The notes under the pieces: generated by a model
Told to the model about the DNA's origin: nothing
Seen by the model: the letters and a program-made list of their open reading frames with translations, nothing else
Databases searched by the model: none
In this document: piece by piece, positions 25,324-32,633 of the stretch
How the letters are laid out: every line of letters begins with the position of its first letter
Position numbering within the stretch: position 1 is the stretch's first letter
Translations under genes and position numbers: made by a program
Assembly: GCF_000702605.1 (NCBI RefSeq)
Contig: NZ_JNIR01000001.1
Coordinates: 796,501 to 860,500, forward strand
Reading direction: 5' to 3'
DNA length: 64,000 nucleotides
DNA from: Exiguobacterium acetylicum DSM 20416
GTDB taxonomy: Bacteria > Bacillota > Bacilli > Exiguobacteriales > Exiguobacteriaceae

Positions 25324-25761
25324 TTATTTCAAATCGCGTTTTTCTTCCTCTTCTTTCGACGATTTACTTTTTGCGTCGAACTCAGAACGTGTCATGACAT
25401 CTTCGACATGCATATTGATTTCAATGACATCGAGTCCTGTCATATCATGGACTGATTTTTTGATTTTCGTTACAGCATCTTGGAAGATCGACGGGATGTT
25501 TTTGCCGTACTCAACGATGACTTTTAGGTCGAGTGCGACTTGGCGCTCGCCGACTTCCGCGTCGATGCCTTTTGCGATATCTTCCGTGCTCCGGAAACGA
25601 TCTGTCAAACCACTCATGAAGCCACCGCTCATTGAGAGGATGCCTTTGACATCATTTGATGCGATACCAGCGATTTTTTTAATGACTTGATCTTCGAATG
25701 TGAGTTTGTTTTCGCGTACTACTTCGTTTTCGTTTTGTTTCGTGTTGATTTCGTTAGCCAT
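25324..25761 (-). CDS. Asp23/Gls24 family envelope stress protein
   Basis: A 145-residue cytoplasmic protein of the alkaline-shock family. LTFEDQVIKKIAGIASNDVKGILSMSGG and DAEVGERQVALDLKVIVEYGKNIPSIFQDAVTKIKKSVHDMTGLDVIEINMHVEDV (given here as the family core) cover almost the whole chain, and the tail is highly charged. In staphylococci Asp23 is held at the membrane by AmaP; the same three genes occur here in order amaP, DUF2273, this gene. AGGAGAG precedes the ATG. Last gene of the operon, before a shared terminator. Confidence 0.93.
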   Translation of the reverse strand: MANEINTKQNENEVVRENKLTFEDQVIKKIAGIASNDVKGILSMSGGFMSGLTDRFRSTEDIAKGIDAEVGERQVALDLKVIVEYGKNIPSIFQDAVTKIKKSVHDMTGLDVIEINMHVEDVMTRSEFDAKSKSSKEEEEKRDLK

Positions 25762-25813
25762 GAGAAATCTCTCCTTTTAATGTGAGTTGAATGATTTTTT
25801 ATTTTCTGTATGC

Positions 25814-26020
25814 TCAATCCCGTTGAAAGAACTGAATCCATCCTTCGACATCGAGCGCGTTATCCCGCCACTGACCGATCAAGTAACCGATTGTTGCGAA
25901 TACGATGATCAACAACGTCGGTCCAAAACCGATCGTCAAGAACAAGATGGCGAGGATCAGTCCGACTAGCCCGCCGAGTAGACGGTAGCGATACGGACGA
26001 AGTGCTTCGCTCGTTTTCAT
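25814..26020 (-). CDS. DUF2273 small membrane protein
   Basis: A 68-residue protein with two transmembrane segments (YRLLGGLVGLILAILFLTIG and LLIIVFATIGYLIGQW) and a short C-terminal tail. Its position between amaP and the Asp23-family gene is where DUF2273 genes almost always sit. A ribosome binding site (GAGGAGGA) precedes the ATG. It probably belongs to the membrane complex that holds the Asp23-family protein. Confidence 0.88.
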   Translation of the reverse strand: MKTSEALRPYRYRLLGGLVGLILAILFLTIGFGPTLLIIVFATIGYLIGQWRDNALDVEGWIQFFQRD

Positions 26021-26040
26021 GATCTTCCTCCTCTCGGATC

Positions 26041-26583
26041 TTAGACGACGCGTTCAGATGTTTTGGTCTTCGTGTCACTGATCCGGACGCGTGTTTTTGT
26101 GACAGGTAGTTCAAGCAACGATTCGACTGCATGTTTGGCGCGTTCTTGAATGTCTTTGCCGATTGTCGGCAAACCTTCTTGACCAAAGACGGAACAGTCA
26201 ACTTCTAACGCGACGGTTTCTTTTTTCGAGTGAATGTCCGCGTTGACGCGTGGCGAACGTACGCCGTTGATACCGCGAATTGACTCGAGTGCCGTTCGTT
26301 CGATCGTTTGCTTAGAGATTGTGATATTCCCGTCACCGGTTTGAATCAGGAGACGTTGTCCTTTTGAACGACTGAATAGTCCAGTGAATAATAGAATGAC
26401 AAATACGAATGCTAGGAAGCCACCAAGTGATAAAATCGTGTAGCTATACCATTGTTGATCTTGCCACTGTTCAATCAAAGGACTGAGTCGTGGAACATCA
26501 TAGACGCCGAGTACTAGAAGACCGACGCTGACTAAACCGAGAATGCCGATCAGGACGAGTAGGAAACGATTGAATCCGTTCAT
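26041..26583 (-). CDS. amaP: Alkaline shock membrane anchor AmaP
   Basis: A 180-residue protein. Two transmembrane helices (RFLLVLIGILGLVSVGLLVLG and YTILSLGGFLAFVFVILLFTGLF) come first, followed by a cytoplasmic domain containing GNITISKQTIERTALESIRGINGVRSPRV and the late VTKTRVRISDTKT segment, as in AmaP. It anchors the Asp23-family protein encoded two genes downstream. I use the ATG at 26583, preceded by AAAGGAGAGG; an upstream in-frame ATG at 26637 has no such site. First gene of the operon, 80 bases after a sigma-B-like promoter. Confidence 0.9.
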   Translation of the reverse strand: MNGFNRFLLVLIGILGLVSVGLLVLGVYDVPRLSPLIEQWQDQQWYSYTILSLGGFLAFVFVILLFTGLFSRSKGQRLLIQTGDGNITISKQTIERTALESIRGINGVRSPRVNADIHSKKETVALEVDCSVFGQEGLPTIGKDIQERAKHAVESLLELPVTKTRVRISDTKTKTSERVV

Positions 26584-26662
26584 GTTACACCTCTCCTTTC
26601 TGTCGTTAAAATGTTTTAACGTGATTGTTCTACACATGAAATATTATGTGTATGGTGAGAAT

Positions 26663-26687
26663 ATTCCCGTTCAAACGAACTCAAAAC
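26663..26687 (-). promoter_or_regulatory. Sigma-B-type promoter of amaP operon
   Basis: On the minus strand: GTTTTG (26687-26682), 13 bases, GGGAAT (26668-26663). This closely fits GTTTAA-N13/15-GGGWAW. It lies 80 bases before amaP, and sigma-B control of Asp23-family operons is established in Staphylococcus. Confidence 0.65.
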
Positions 26688-26874
26688 ATAAAAATACACT
26701 TAAAATAAAAAGACTATTTATTCTGAAAATTAGTCTGTTTATTAGAAAAATAGTAGATGAAATACGATATTTATTAAAAAAATTATGAATGATTTAGCGT
26801 TCTAAGGCATATTAGTTCGCATTTGATTATCTATCATGGGAAAAATGTAATGTCAATATAAAAATGGAAAACAC

Positions 26875-26905
26875 GAAAAATCCTCCCATGATGTCATGAG
26901 AGGAA
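26875..26905 (-). terminator. Rho-independent terminator
   Basis: On the minus strand TCCTCTCATGA pairs with TCATGGGAGGA (one G-T pair), followed by five T. Ends the permease transcript. Confidence 0.82.
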
Positions 26906-26917
26906 GATAAAATATCA

Positions 26918-28285
26918 TTATTTTTCGATCTTCGGTACTTTTACGATGTAATAGACCGTACTTAAGGTCAAGAAAGCAACTCCGATTAAGATTGAGACAC
27001 GTGTCTCATCGTTGAACAACATCCCGACGAGCACTGTCACCAGCGCGACGATCGACAGATAGTTCGTCACCGGTGCACCTGGCATCTTGAACGGATGTGA
27101 GGCTGTCCGTTCGCTTTCGAGTTTACGATACCGGATATGACTGATTAAAATCGCGAACCACGGTACCATCCCTGGCAGTACCGAAGCACTGTAGACATAA
27201 ACGAAGATGTTCGTATCCTTCCCGAGAACGAGCGGCAAGGTGATATCAAGAATGACACCGAAGAAAATCCCGATTGAAATTGCGAAGACCGTGTAGAATG
27301 GAATGCCGCGTTTGTTGACCTTTAAGAAGAAGGACGGCACTTGTCCTTTTTCAGCCAAGGCATAGATCATCCGGCTTGCGCTGAATATCCCGGAGTTACA
27401 ACCGGATAAAGCGGCCGTGATGACGACGAAGTTGATGATCCCAGCAGCAATCGTGACACCGACCTTGGCGAATGTCGCAACGAACGGACTGCCGAGATCC
27501 GACAACTCGTTCCATGGATAGACCGTGACGATGATGAAGATCGATCCGACGTAGAAAATTAAAATCCGCCAGACGACACCATTAATCGCCTTCGTAATAT
27601 TCTTCTCTGGATCTTTCGTTTCTCCAGCTGTCACGCCAATCAACTCAACACCGATGTAAGAGGCGAAGACGATCGAGAGGGCAAAGAAGAAGCCGGTGAA
27701 ACCATTCGTGAAGAATCCACCGTTCGCCCACAGATTCGAGAAGCCGACCGGGTTTCCGTCATTTCCTAGACCAAAGAAGATGATGCCGAATCCGGCGACG
27801 ATCATCAGAAGAATCGTTATCACCTTGATTGAGGCGAACCAGAACTCGAGTTCACCGAACATCTTGACGGAAGCGAGGTTCGCGAGCGTCAAGAGAATGA
27901 TGACGACGACCCCTGGAATCCAAGTCGGTAGTTCCGGCCACCAGAAGCGTAAGTATGTTCCGACAGCGATGACTTCACTCATCCCGACGACGACCCAGTT
28001 GAAGATGTTGCTACTTGCTGTCAAGAAACCAGCAGCTGGATGGATATAGTCGTTTGCGAACTTTGCGTACGAACCACTGTGAGGATGGGTGTAGACCATC
28101 TCACCAAGTGCACGCATGATGAAAAAGATAAAGACTCCTGCTAGCATGTACGCAAGCAAAACCGATGGTCCTGTCCAAGCGATCGTGCTTGATGCCCCAA
28201 GGAACAAACCGACCCCGATTGTTCCTCCGAGTGCAATCATTTGTACCTGTCGTGCTGTTAAATCGCGTTTCAAATTCGAACTCAT
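26918..28285 (-). CDS. APC family amino acid permease
   Basis: A 455-residue transporter with twelve transmembrane helices. LTARQVQMIALGGTIGVGLFLGASSTI with the GTIGVGLFLG substrate loop, LGEMVYTHPHSGSYAKFAND, and GVELIGVTAGETKDPEKNI are signatures of the amino acid transporter family close to the AnsP/GabP/CycA group. The substrate cannot be fixed from sequence. GGGGGA lies close to two adjacent ATG codons; 28285 gives the better spacing and 28288 is possible. Monocistronic. A near-perfect 19-base palindrome lies 36 bases upstream of the start. Confidence 0.92.
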   Translation of the reverse strand: MSSNLKRDLTARQVQMIALGGTIGVGLFLGASSTIAWTGPSVLLAYMLAGVFIFFIMRALGEMVYTHPHSGSYAKFANDYIHPAAGFLTASSNIFNWVVVGMSEVIAVGTYLRFWWPELPTWIPGVVVIILLTLANLASVKMFGELEFWFASIKVITILLMIVAGFGIIFFGLGNDGNPVGFSNLWANGGFFTNGFTGFFFALSIVFASYIGVELIGVTAGETKDPEKNITKAINGVVWRILIFYVGSIFIIVTVYPWNELSDLGSPFVATFAKVGVTIAAGIINFVVITAALSGCNSGIFSASRMIYALAEKGQVPSFFLKVNKRGIPFYTVFAISIGIFFGVILDITLPLVLGKDTNIFVYVYSASVLPGMVPWFAILISHIRYRKLESERTASHPFKMPGAPVTNYLSIVALVTVLVGMLFNDETRVSILIGVAFLTLSTVYYIVKVPKIEK

Positions 28286-28320
28286 CATTTCCCCCAAAAA
28301 AATTCTGTGACGTCATAATG

Positions 28321-28339
28321 TTCAGACAACTTGTCCGAA
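28321..28339 (-). promoter_or_regulatory. Candidate operator before amino acid permease
   Basis: TTCAGACAACTTGTCCGAA is a near-perfect palindrome: TTC-x-GACAA and TTGTC-x-GAA around one base. A second hairpin, GAGT...ACTC with CTATC/GATAG inside, lies at 28353-28378. The regulator is unknown. Confidence 0.45.
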
Positions 28340-28451
28340 TAACTATAACGCTGAGTATACTATCCTCAGATAGGACTCGCTAGTCTTTTTGAAAATTTGG
28401 GTTGAAGGTTTTCAAAAGTGAAAAGATTATGAAACAACTTTGTAACTGTTT

Positions 28452-29336
28452 TCATTTGCCTGCTATGAGAGAGACGAGTCGCTGACCGAGTCTCCCGAAA
28501 TACAGGTGTTCTGAAGTCGCTAAGACGATCAAGTCGTTACGCATTGTAAGGTCACCTGACAGGGTATTTCCCTGTTCTGTCATGAATCGAATCGAACGAA
28601 TACTCTCAAAAAGCGTTCCTTTACGTTCAAGTAAATGTGCTTCATCAGAATTTGCAGCAAGCAGAAAATCGTCGTACCGAGCGAACTGAGAAAAGGCAAT
28701 CGTAGGTGCCTCACAAACGAGATCGTCCTCTTGATTGATACGAATGAAGCGAAAATCGGAATAATAGAAAAACCAGACTTCCTTCGACGAACAGACATTT
28801 AAGGCGTAGCAATCATCGATTGGATATTGACGATTCTTATACTGGACTACACCTGTATCGTCAAAAGCGACGAGACCAAATGCGCCATTCGAACTAGTTG
28901 CAGCATCAGCGTAGATTCCTTCGTCGAAATAACTGACCCAAATCCATCCTTGTTCATCGATTTGCATATTCTGAATCCCATCGTCTAAACAAAAGCTGTC
29001 TAGTAAATTCCCTTGAGGATCATAGACAAAGGCATTTGGTAACCACGTTCCATCTACATCGTCGTCACAACGGGAAGCGACGAGTAACAAACGTCCATCC
29101 GGAAAACGATCGACGAGCGAAAAAACAATTTCGCTTTTTTTAACGATCGTCGTCTTACGCCAATCATCCTTTAATTGATGAATGGAAAGGACGTGTTCAT
29201 TGCGTGCTTCGTCGAGGGTTTCTTCGACGATCAAAATATGTCCGTCGACGGTGATCCCAGTCGCGACAGGACGACCCGACCGATAGGATGCAGTCAAACG
29301 ACGGAGTGGAAAATGGGCAAGCGGGGATGTGAGCAT
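28452..29336 (-). CDS. Beta-propeller-like protein, unknown function
   Basis: A 294-residue cytoplasmic protein without signal or membrane segment; no family is recognised. Repeated strand patterns (GHILIVEETLDE, FPDGRLLLVASRCDDD, DEQGWIWVSYFDEGIYAD, DFLLAANSDEAHLLE) with Trp/Tyr-rich turns suggest a six- or seven-bladed propeller like WD40 or NHL proteins. AGGAGG lies eight bases before the ATG. It appears monocistronic; the DedA gene upstream ends in its own terminator. No clear terminator follows. Confidence 0.65.
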   Translation of the reverse strand: MLTSPLAHFPLRRLTASYRSGRPVATGITVDGHILIVEETLDEARNEHVLSIHQLKDDWRKTTIVKKSEIVFSLVDRFPDGRLLLVASRCDDDVDGTWLPNAFVYDPQGNLLDSFCLDDGIQNMQIDEQGWIWVSYFDEGIYADAATSSNGAFGLVAFDDTGVVQYKNRQYPIDDCYALNVCSSKEVWFFYYSDFRFIRINQEDDLVCEAPTIAFSQFARYDDFLLAANSDEAHLLERKGTLFESIRSIRFMTEQGNTLSGDLTMRNDLIVLATSEHLYFGRLGQRLVSLIAGK

Positions 29337-29356
29337 GGCAGGACCTCCTGTTTGTT

Positions 29357-29387
29357 TAAAAAAACAGTCCGTCGTCAGACAGACTGC
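29357..29387 (-). terminator. Rho-independent terminator
   Basis: On the minus strand CAGTCTGTC pairs with GACGGACTG (one G-T pair), followed by seven T. Ends the DedA gene. Confidence 0.85.
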
Positions 29388-29394
29388 TAGTTGT

Positions 29395-29988
29395 TCAAAC
29401 CGTTCGTTGACGGCGTTTGTAGATGACGTAGAAGATGATCAAGACGACGGCAGCAATCAGAACGCCGTTCGTGTACGGTGCAGCGACTTCCTTGATTGAA
29501 CGCCAGTTCGTTCCGAGCGTTTCACCAAGATACAGGAACAAGATCGACCATGGGATGATGGCAAGCACCGTATAGAGAGAGAACTTCGTTTGGTCCATCT
29601 TCGCAAGACCAGCCGGAATCGAGATGGCATGACGAACGACAGGAATAAAACGAGCGCCAAAAATGACACCTTGTCCATATTTCAAGAACCAACGCTCAGC
29701 TAAATCCAGGTGATGCTCTGAGATTAAAACATACTTTCCGTATTTCAGGATAAGGGGACGACCGCCGTAACGAGCGAACCAATATAAGAATAATTGCGAG
29801 AATAATCCACCGATGACGGCAGCGACGATGGCGAGCGGCCAGCCGATCGTTCCTTGAGAAATCATGAATCCTCCATAAGAGAGGACGATTTCACTCGGTA
29901 TGATTTCAATCATCAACCCGAGGGCGATGCCGAAATATCCGAGATCGGCAAGCGAAAGTAAAATCTGGTTGACGACTTGAGATAACAC
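29395..29988 (-). CDS. DedA family membrane protein
   Basis: A 197-residue protein of the DedA/VTT group, whose members move polyprenyl- or phospholipids across the membrane. EIIPSEIVLSYGGFMISQG near the start, FARYGGRPLILKYGKYVLI in the middle, and GARFIPVVRHAISIPAGLAKM (the F-x-x-R-x-x-P-x-x-R pattern) are diagnostic, and four to five hydrophobic segments are visible. I use the GTG at 29988, nine bases after AAAGGAG; a TTG at 29997 touches that site. Monocistronic, between two minus-strand genes with separate terminators. Confidence 0.92.
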   Translation of the reverse strand: MLSQVVNQILLSLADLGYFGIALGLMIEIIPSEIVLSYGGFMISQGTIGWPLAIVAAVIGGLFSQLFLYWFARYGGRPLILKYGKYVLISEHHLDLAERWFLKYGQGVIFGARFIPVVRHAISIPAGLAKMDQTKFSLYTVLAIIPWSILFLYLGETLGTNWRSIKEVAAPYTNGVLIAAVVLIIFYVIYKRRQRTV

Positions 29989-30072
29989 GTTAGACAACTC
30001 CTTTGTATCAGTTCATTTCTTTATTTTAGAGAACAAGCGGCGAAATGAAAAGGAAAAAAACGGAGACAATTC

Positions 30073-30104
30073 AAAAAACGGATTCGCAATTACGGCGAAT
30101 CCGT
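30073..30104 (-). terminator. Rho-independent terminator
   Basis: On the minus strand ACGGATTCGC(C) pairs with GCGAATCCGT, followed by six T. Ends the YuiF-like gene. Confidence 0.88.
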
Positions 30105-30111
30105 CTTCTTT

Positions 30112-31434
30112 TTATAATACGACCGCGGCGATCGTACCGAAGATGATCAATGGAATGTTGTAGTGCAAGAACGTCGGAATGACCGTTTCACGCATGTGAT
30201 CGTGCTGACCATCCGCATTTAGACCACTTGTTGGCCCGAGTGTCGAGTCTGATGCGGGACTACCCGCGTCACCGAGCGCACCGGCTGTACCGATGATCGC
30301 AATCGTCGCTTCTAAGCTGAATCCGTACTGGATACAGAGTGGAACGAAGATGGCAGCAATGATTGGAACGGTTGAGAAACTTGAACCAATCCCCATCGTG
30401 ACGAGAAGACCGATCAACAGCATGACGAAGGCGGCAACGAGTTGGGAATCGCCCATCAATGCTTTTGAGTTCTCGACGAGTGGCTCGATATCGCCCGTCT
30501 TACGCAAGACGTTCGAGAATCCGTTCGCTGAGATCATGACGAAACCGATGAATGACATCATGCGCATACCGCGTGTAATGACGTCATCTGCTTCGCTGAA
30601 GCGAACAAGACGAAGCAACAAGAAGAGGATTAAACCAGTTGTTGCAGCGAGAATCATTGATCCGGTCTGCAGTTGAACGATCAAAGTCGCAATGACGACG
30701 ATACCGCTTAAGGCAAGCTTCGTTTTCGTGATGACCGGGATTTCATAATCGTCTGGAGCGATATCACGCATCTCATACGTCCGTTCTTTACGATATGAGT
30801 ATAGACCGATTAAGAGACCGACGACCATCCCGAGTGCCGGAATCGCCATCGCTTCGATGACGGATGCTCCTGCTGTATCAAGACCATTTGCCTTCAAGTT
30901 CTTTAGTAGAATCTGATTGAGGTAAATGTCTCCGAAACCAACTGGTAAGAACATGTAAGGTGTCACAAGACCAAACGTCATGATTATCGCAATCCGGCGA
31001 CGGTCCATTTTCAACTGATTAAACAGACCAAGGAGCGGCGGAATGATGATTGGAATGAATGCGATGTGGATTGGCAACACGTTTTGTGAACTGATCGCGA
31101 GTAACAGAATCGCAAACAAGATGAATCCTTTTAACTTTTTGACCGATGAGGCACTTGCATTACCGCGCGAACGTTGAATCAAGGCATGTGCGAGTGCATC
31201 GGGTAAGCCCGTTTTCGAGAGGGCGACAGCGAACGCGCCGAGCAACGCGTAACTCAGGGCGATTTCTGCCCCGTCACCAAGACCACCGGAGAACGCTTTT
31301 GTCGTCGCAGTCAGGTCAAGACCACCGACGAGACCACCGGCAAACGCACTGATGACCATCGCGAGCACGATGTGGACGCGGAAGATCGCTAAAATAAACA
31401 GTAAAAAGACGGCAAACAATACGGCGTTTATCAT
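30112..31434 (-). CDS. YuiF-like Na+/H+ antiporter family protein
   Basis: A 440-residue polytopic membrane protein with about 11-12 helices. GLGDGAEIALSYALLGAFAVALSKTGLPDALA, SSQNVLPIHIAFIPIIIPPLL and the late IIGTAGALGDAGSPASDSTLGPTSGLNADGQHDHMRETVIPTF fit the antiporter family that includes Bacillus YuiF (parts quoted from separate stretches). The transported ion or amino acid is uncertain. The ATG at 31434 has only a weak ribosome binding site. Monocistronic. A 22-base palindrome lies 33 bases upstream of the start. Confidence 0.87.
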   Translation of the reverse strand: MINAVLFAVFLLFILAIFRVHIVLAMVISAFAGGLVGGLDLTATTKAFSGGLGDGAEIALSYALLGAFAVALSKTGLPDALAHALIQRSRGNASASSVKKLKGFILFAILLLAISSQNVLPIHIAFIPIIIPPLLGLFNQLKMDRRRIAIIMTFGLVTPYMFLPVGFGDIYLNQILLKNLKANGLDTAGASVIEAMAIPALGMVVGLLIGLYSYRKERTYEMRDIAPDDYEIPVITKTKLALSGIVVIATLIVQLQTGSMILAATTGLILFLLLRLVRFSEADDVITRGMRMMSFIGFVMISANGFSNVLRKTGDIEPLVENSKALMGDSQLVAAFVMLLIGLLVTMGIGSSFSTVPIIAAIFVPLCIQYGFSLEATIAIIGTAGALGDAGSPASDSTLGPTSGLNADGQHDHMRETVIPTFLHYNIPLIIFGTIAAVVL

Positions 31435-31466
31435 TCAGTAAAACCACACTTTCTTTTGTTATCACT

Positions 31467-31488
31467 GTACTATACTAAAGTATATTAC
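31467..31488. promoter_or_regulatory. Candidate operator before YuiF-like gene
   Basis: TATACT and AGTATA flank TT (minus strand), extended by outer GTA/TAC with one mismatched pair between. The palindrome also contains -10-like TATACT, so binding would cover the promoter. The rest of 31435-31745 has no gene apart from the terminator at 31640-31684. Confidence 0.42.
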
Positions 31489-31639
31489 AGCCATGTTGGA
31501 ATGCTGTCAAGAGTAAAAGTCTGACCTCGTAATCAAAAGATGAATGGTACGCTTATTAGCTCTCCACAAGATGATATATTCTGTTATACCCCTGAGCATG
31601 AAGTGAGAAGCGTGTTGATCACTGAATATAATTCATACG

Positions 31640-31684
31640 AAAAACGTGCCATCCTTCTCCGTTACGAGAAAATATGGCACGTTG
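31640..31684 (-). terminator. Terminator of carbonic anhydrase gene
   Basis: On the minus strand AACGTGCCAT pairs with ATGGCACGTT, with an inner TTCTC/GAGAA stem, followed by T residues. It lies 60 bases after the stop of the carbonic anhydrase gene. Confidence 0.68.
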
Positions 31685-31745
31685 TCTTTAGTTTAAGACG
31701 GAATAGAATATGCGAGTCTATTTGCGTTTCTTCTATAAAGAGTGA

Positions 31746-32297
31746 TCAGCAATCGACGATGTCGAGTTTACCAGTAGCCGGGTCGATGACGAGTCCGTGA
31801 ACGTTCGTCCCAGGTGGCAATAACGGATGGTTCTTCACGAGGCTGACTGAGTGAGCAACGCTTTCTTGAACCGACGTGAAACCACGCAACCATTGATTCA
31901 AATCAACACCGGATACTTCGAGTGTGTGAAGAATCTGTTGGTCGATTCCTCGATCCTTCATCTCGTTGATCATGTGTTTAGGATCAATTGTGCTCATGCC
32001 ACAGTCGTGGTGACCGATGACGACGACTTCTTCAGCGCCAAGAGCATACAACGCAACGAGAATCGAGCGCATGACGGAGCCGAATGGGTGCGATAGGATA
32101 GCACCGGCATTTTTGATGATTTTCGCATCCCCGTTCTTAAGACCAAGTGCATGTGGGAGGAGCTCCGTCAAGCGGGCATCCATACACGTCAGGATGACGA
32201 CCTTTTTATCTGGGAACTTATCCGAGACGAACTGCTCATACTGTTTTTCGGCGACGAATCGCTCGTTGAAGGCTAGCATTTCCTGTACAACTGACAT
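31746..32297 (-). CDS. Beta-class carbonic anhydrase (YtiB-like)
   Basis: A 183-residue zinc enzyme that interconverts CO2 and bicarbonate. CMDARL supplies zinc ligand Cys38 and the Asp40-Arg42 dyad. GHHDCGM supplies His96 and Cys99. NAGAILSHPFGSVMRSI is the family's proton-relay region. Size and motif spacing match the short Bacillales group (YtiB). AAAGGAGG precedes the ATG. Monocistronic and divergent from adhE, sharing a 336-base control region with several regulator boxes; whether these act on it is unknown. Confidence 0.95.
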   Translation of the reverse strand: MSVVQEMLAFNERFVAEKQYEQFVSDKFPDKKVVILTCMDARLTELLPHALGLKNGDAKIIKNAGAILSHPFGSVMRSILVALYALGAEEVVVIGHHDCGMSTIDPKHMINEMKDRGIDQQILHTLEVSGVDLNQWLRGFTSVQESVAHSVSLVKNHPLLPPGTNVHGLVIDPATGKLDIVDC

Positions 32298-32388
32298 TCA
32301 AGTGTCCTCCTTTAGTGGTAGCTCTTAATATGTACCCCATATCAGAATACAAGATGATGAAACGGCTATCAAGTCAGGAAAATGCGAG

Positions 32389-32406
32389 GTGTGATAAATC
32401 GCACAC
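32389..32406. promoter_or_regulatory. CRP/Fnr-like dyad
   Basis: GTGTGATAAATCGCACAC: GTGTG and CACAC are symmetric around eight bases. It differs from the Fnr consensus TGTGA-N6-TCACA at one base. Confidence 0.4.
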
Positions 32407-32454
32407 ATCTATGTACATGAAGCAAAACGTTGAAAAAGAAGAACGCACAATAGT

Positions 32455-32468
32455 TGTAAACGCTATCA
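32455..32468 (+). promoter_or_regulatory. CcpA cre site
   Basis: TGTAAACGCTATCA fits the cre consensus TGWAARCGYTWNCW at every position. It implies carbon catabolite control of adhE. Confidence 0.65.
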
Positions 32469-32472
32469 AAGG

Positions 32473-32488
32473 TGTGATGGAATTCACA
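32473..32488. promoter_or_regulatory. Fnr-type box
   Basis: TGTGATGGAATTCACA is a perfect TGTGA-N6-TCACA dyad, the Fnr/CRP-family site used by Bacillus Fnr. It sits five bases after the cre site. Confidence 0.6.
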
Positions 32489-32530
32489 GGATGGTCATGC
32501 ACAAAACAGGAAAAAGGGGTTATGATTGAT

Positions 32531-32548
32531 TTGTGAAGGAAAGCACAA
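32531..32548. promoter_or_regulatory. Rex box
   Basis: TTGTGAAGGAAAGCACAA carries perfect TTGTG and CACAA half-sites eight bases apart. Rex senses NADH/NAD+ and represses adhE in many Firmicutes. Confidence 0.65.
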
Positions 32549-32633
32549 ACTATTGAAAAACAGCTTGGCATTCCTGACATAATGGTTGGCAAATCAAACT
32601 CAGATTCGTTCCACGACAGGGAGGAAACCACTC

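Larger units (their letters stand above)
26584..26917. other. Intergenic region holding the amaP promoter
   Basis: About 330 AT-rich bases. The left third contains the leader and sigma-B-like promoter of amaP on the minus strand, and the right end contains the terminator of the amino acid permease gene. The middle (26700-26860) is very AT-rich and shows nothing else. Confidence 0.5.
32298..32633. other. Shared control region between carbonic anhydrase and adhE
   Basis: No gene. It holds four recognisable regulator boxes, given separately. A plus-strand frame at 32315-32536 has no good ribosome binding site and crosses three of the boxes, so I reject it. I could not fix the adhE -35/-10 pair with confidence; CATAAT near 32577 is one candidate -10. 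Confidence 0.5.

Noticed and set aside
28382-28397. CodY-like box (AATTTTC on the minus strand) before the permease
   Set aside because: Only 11 of 15 positions match in an AT-rich region; not enough to claim.
31540-31800. Plus-strand frame of 86 codons
   Set aside because: It runs through a terminator hairpin and into the 3' end of carbonic anhydrase, has no ribosome binding site, and has irregular codon use.
32315-32536. Plus-strand frame of 73 codons before adhE
   Set aside because: It covers the cre and Fnr boxes, has a poor start context and no recognisable protein features.
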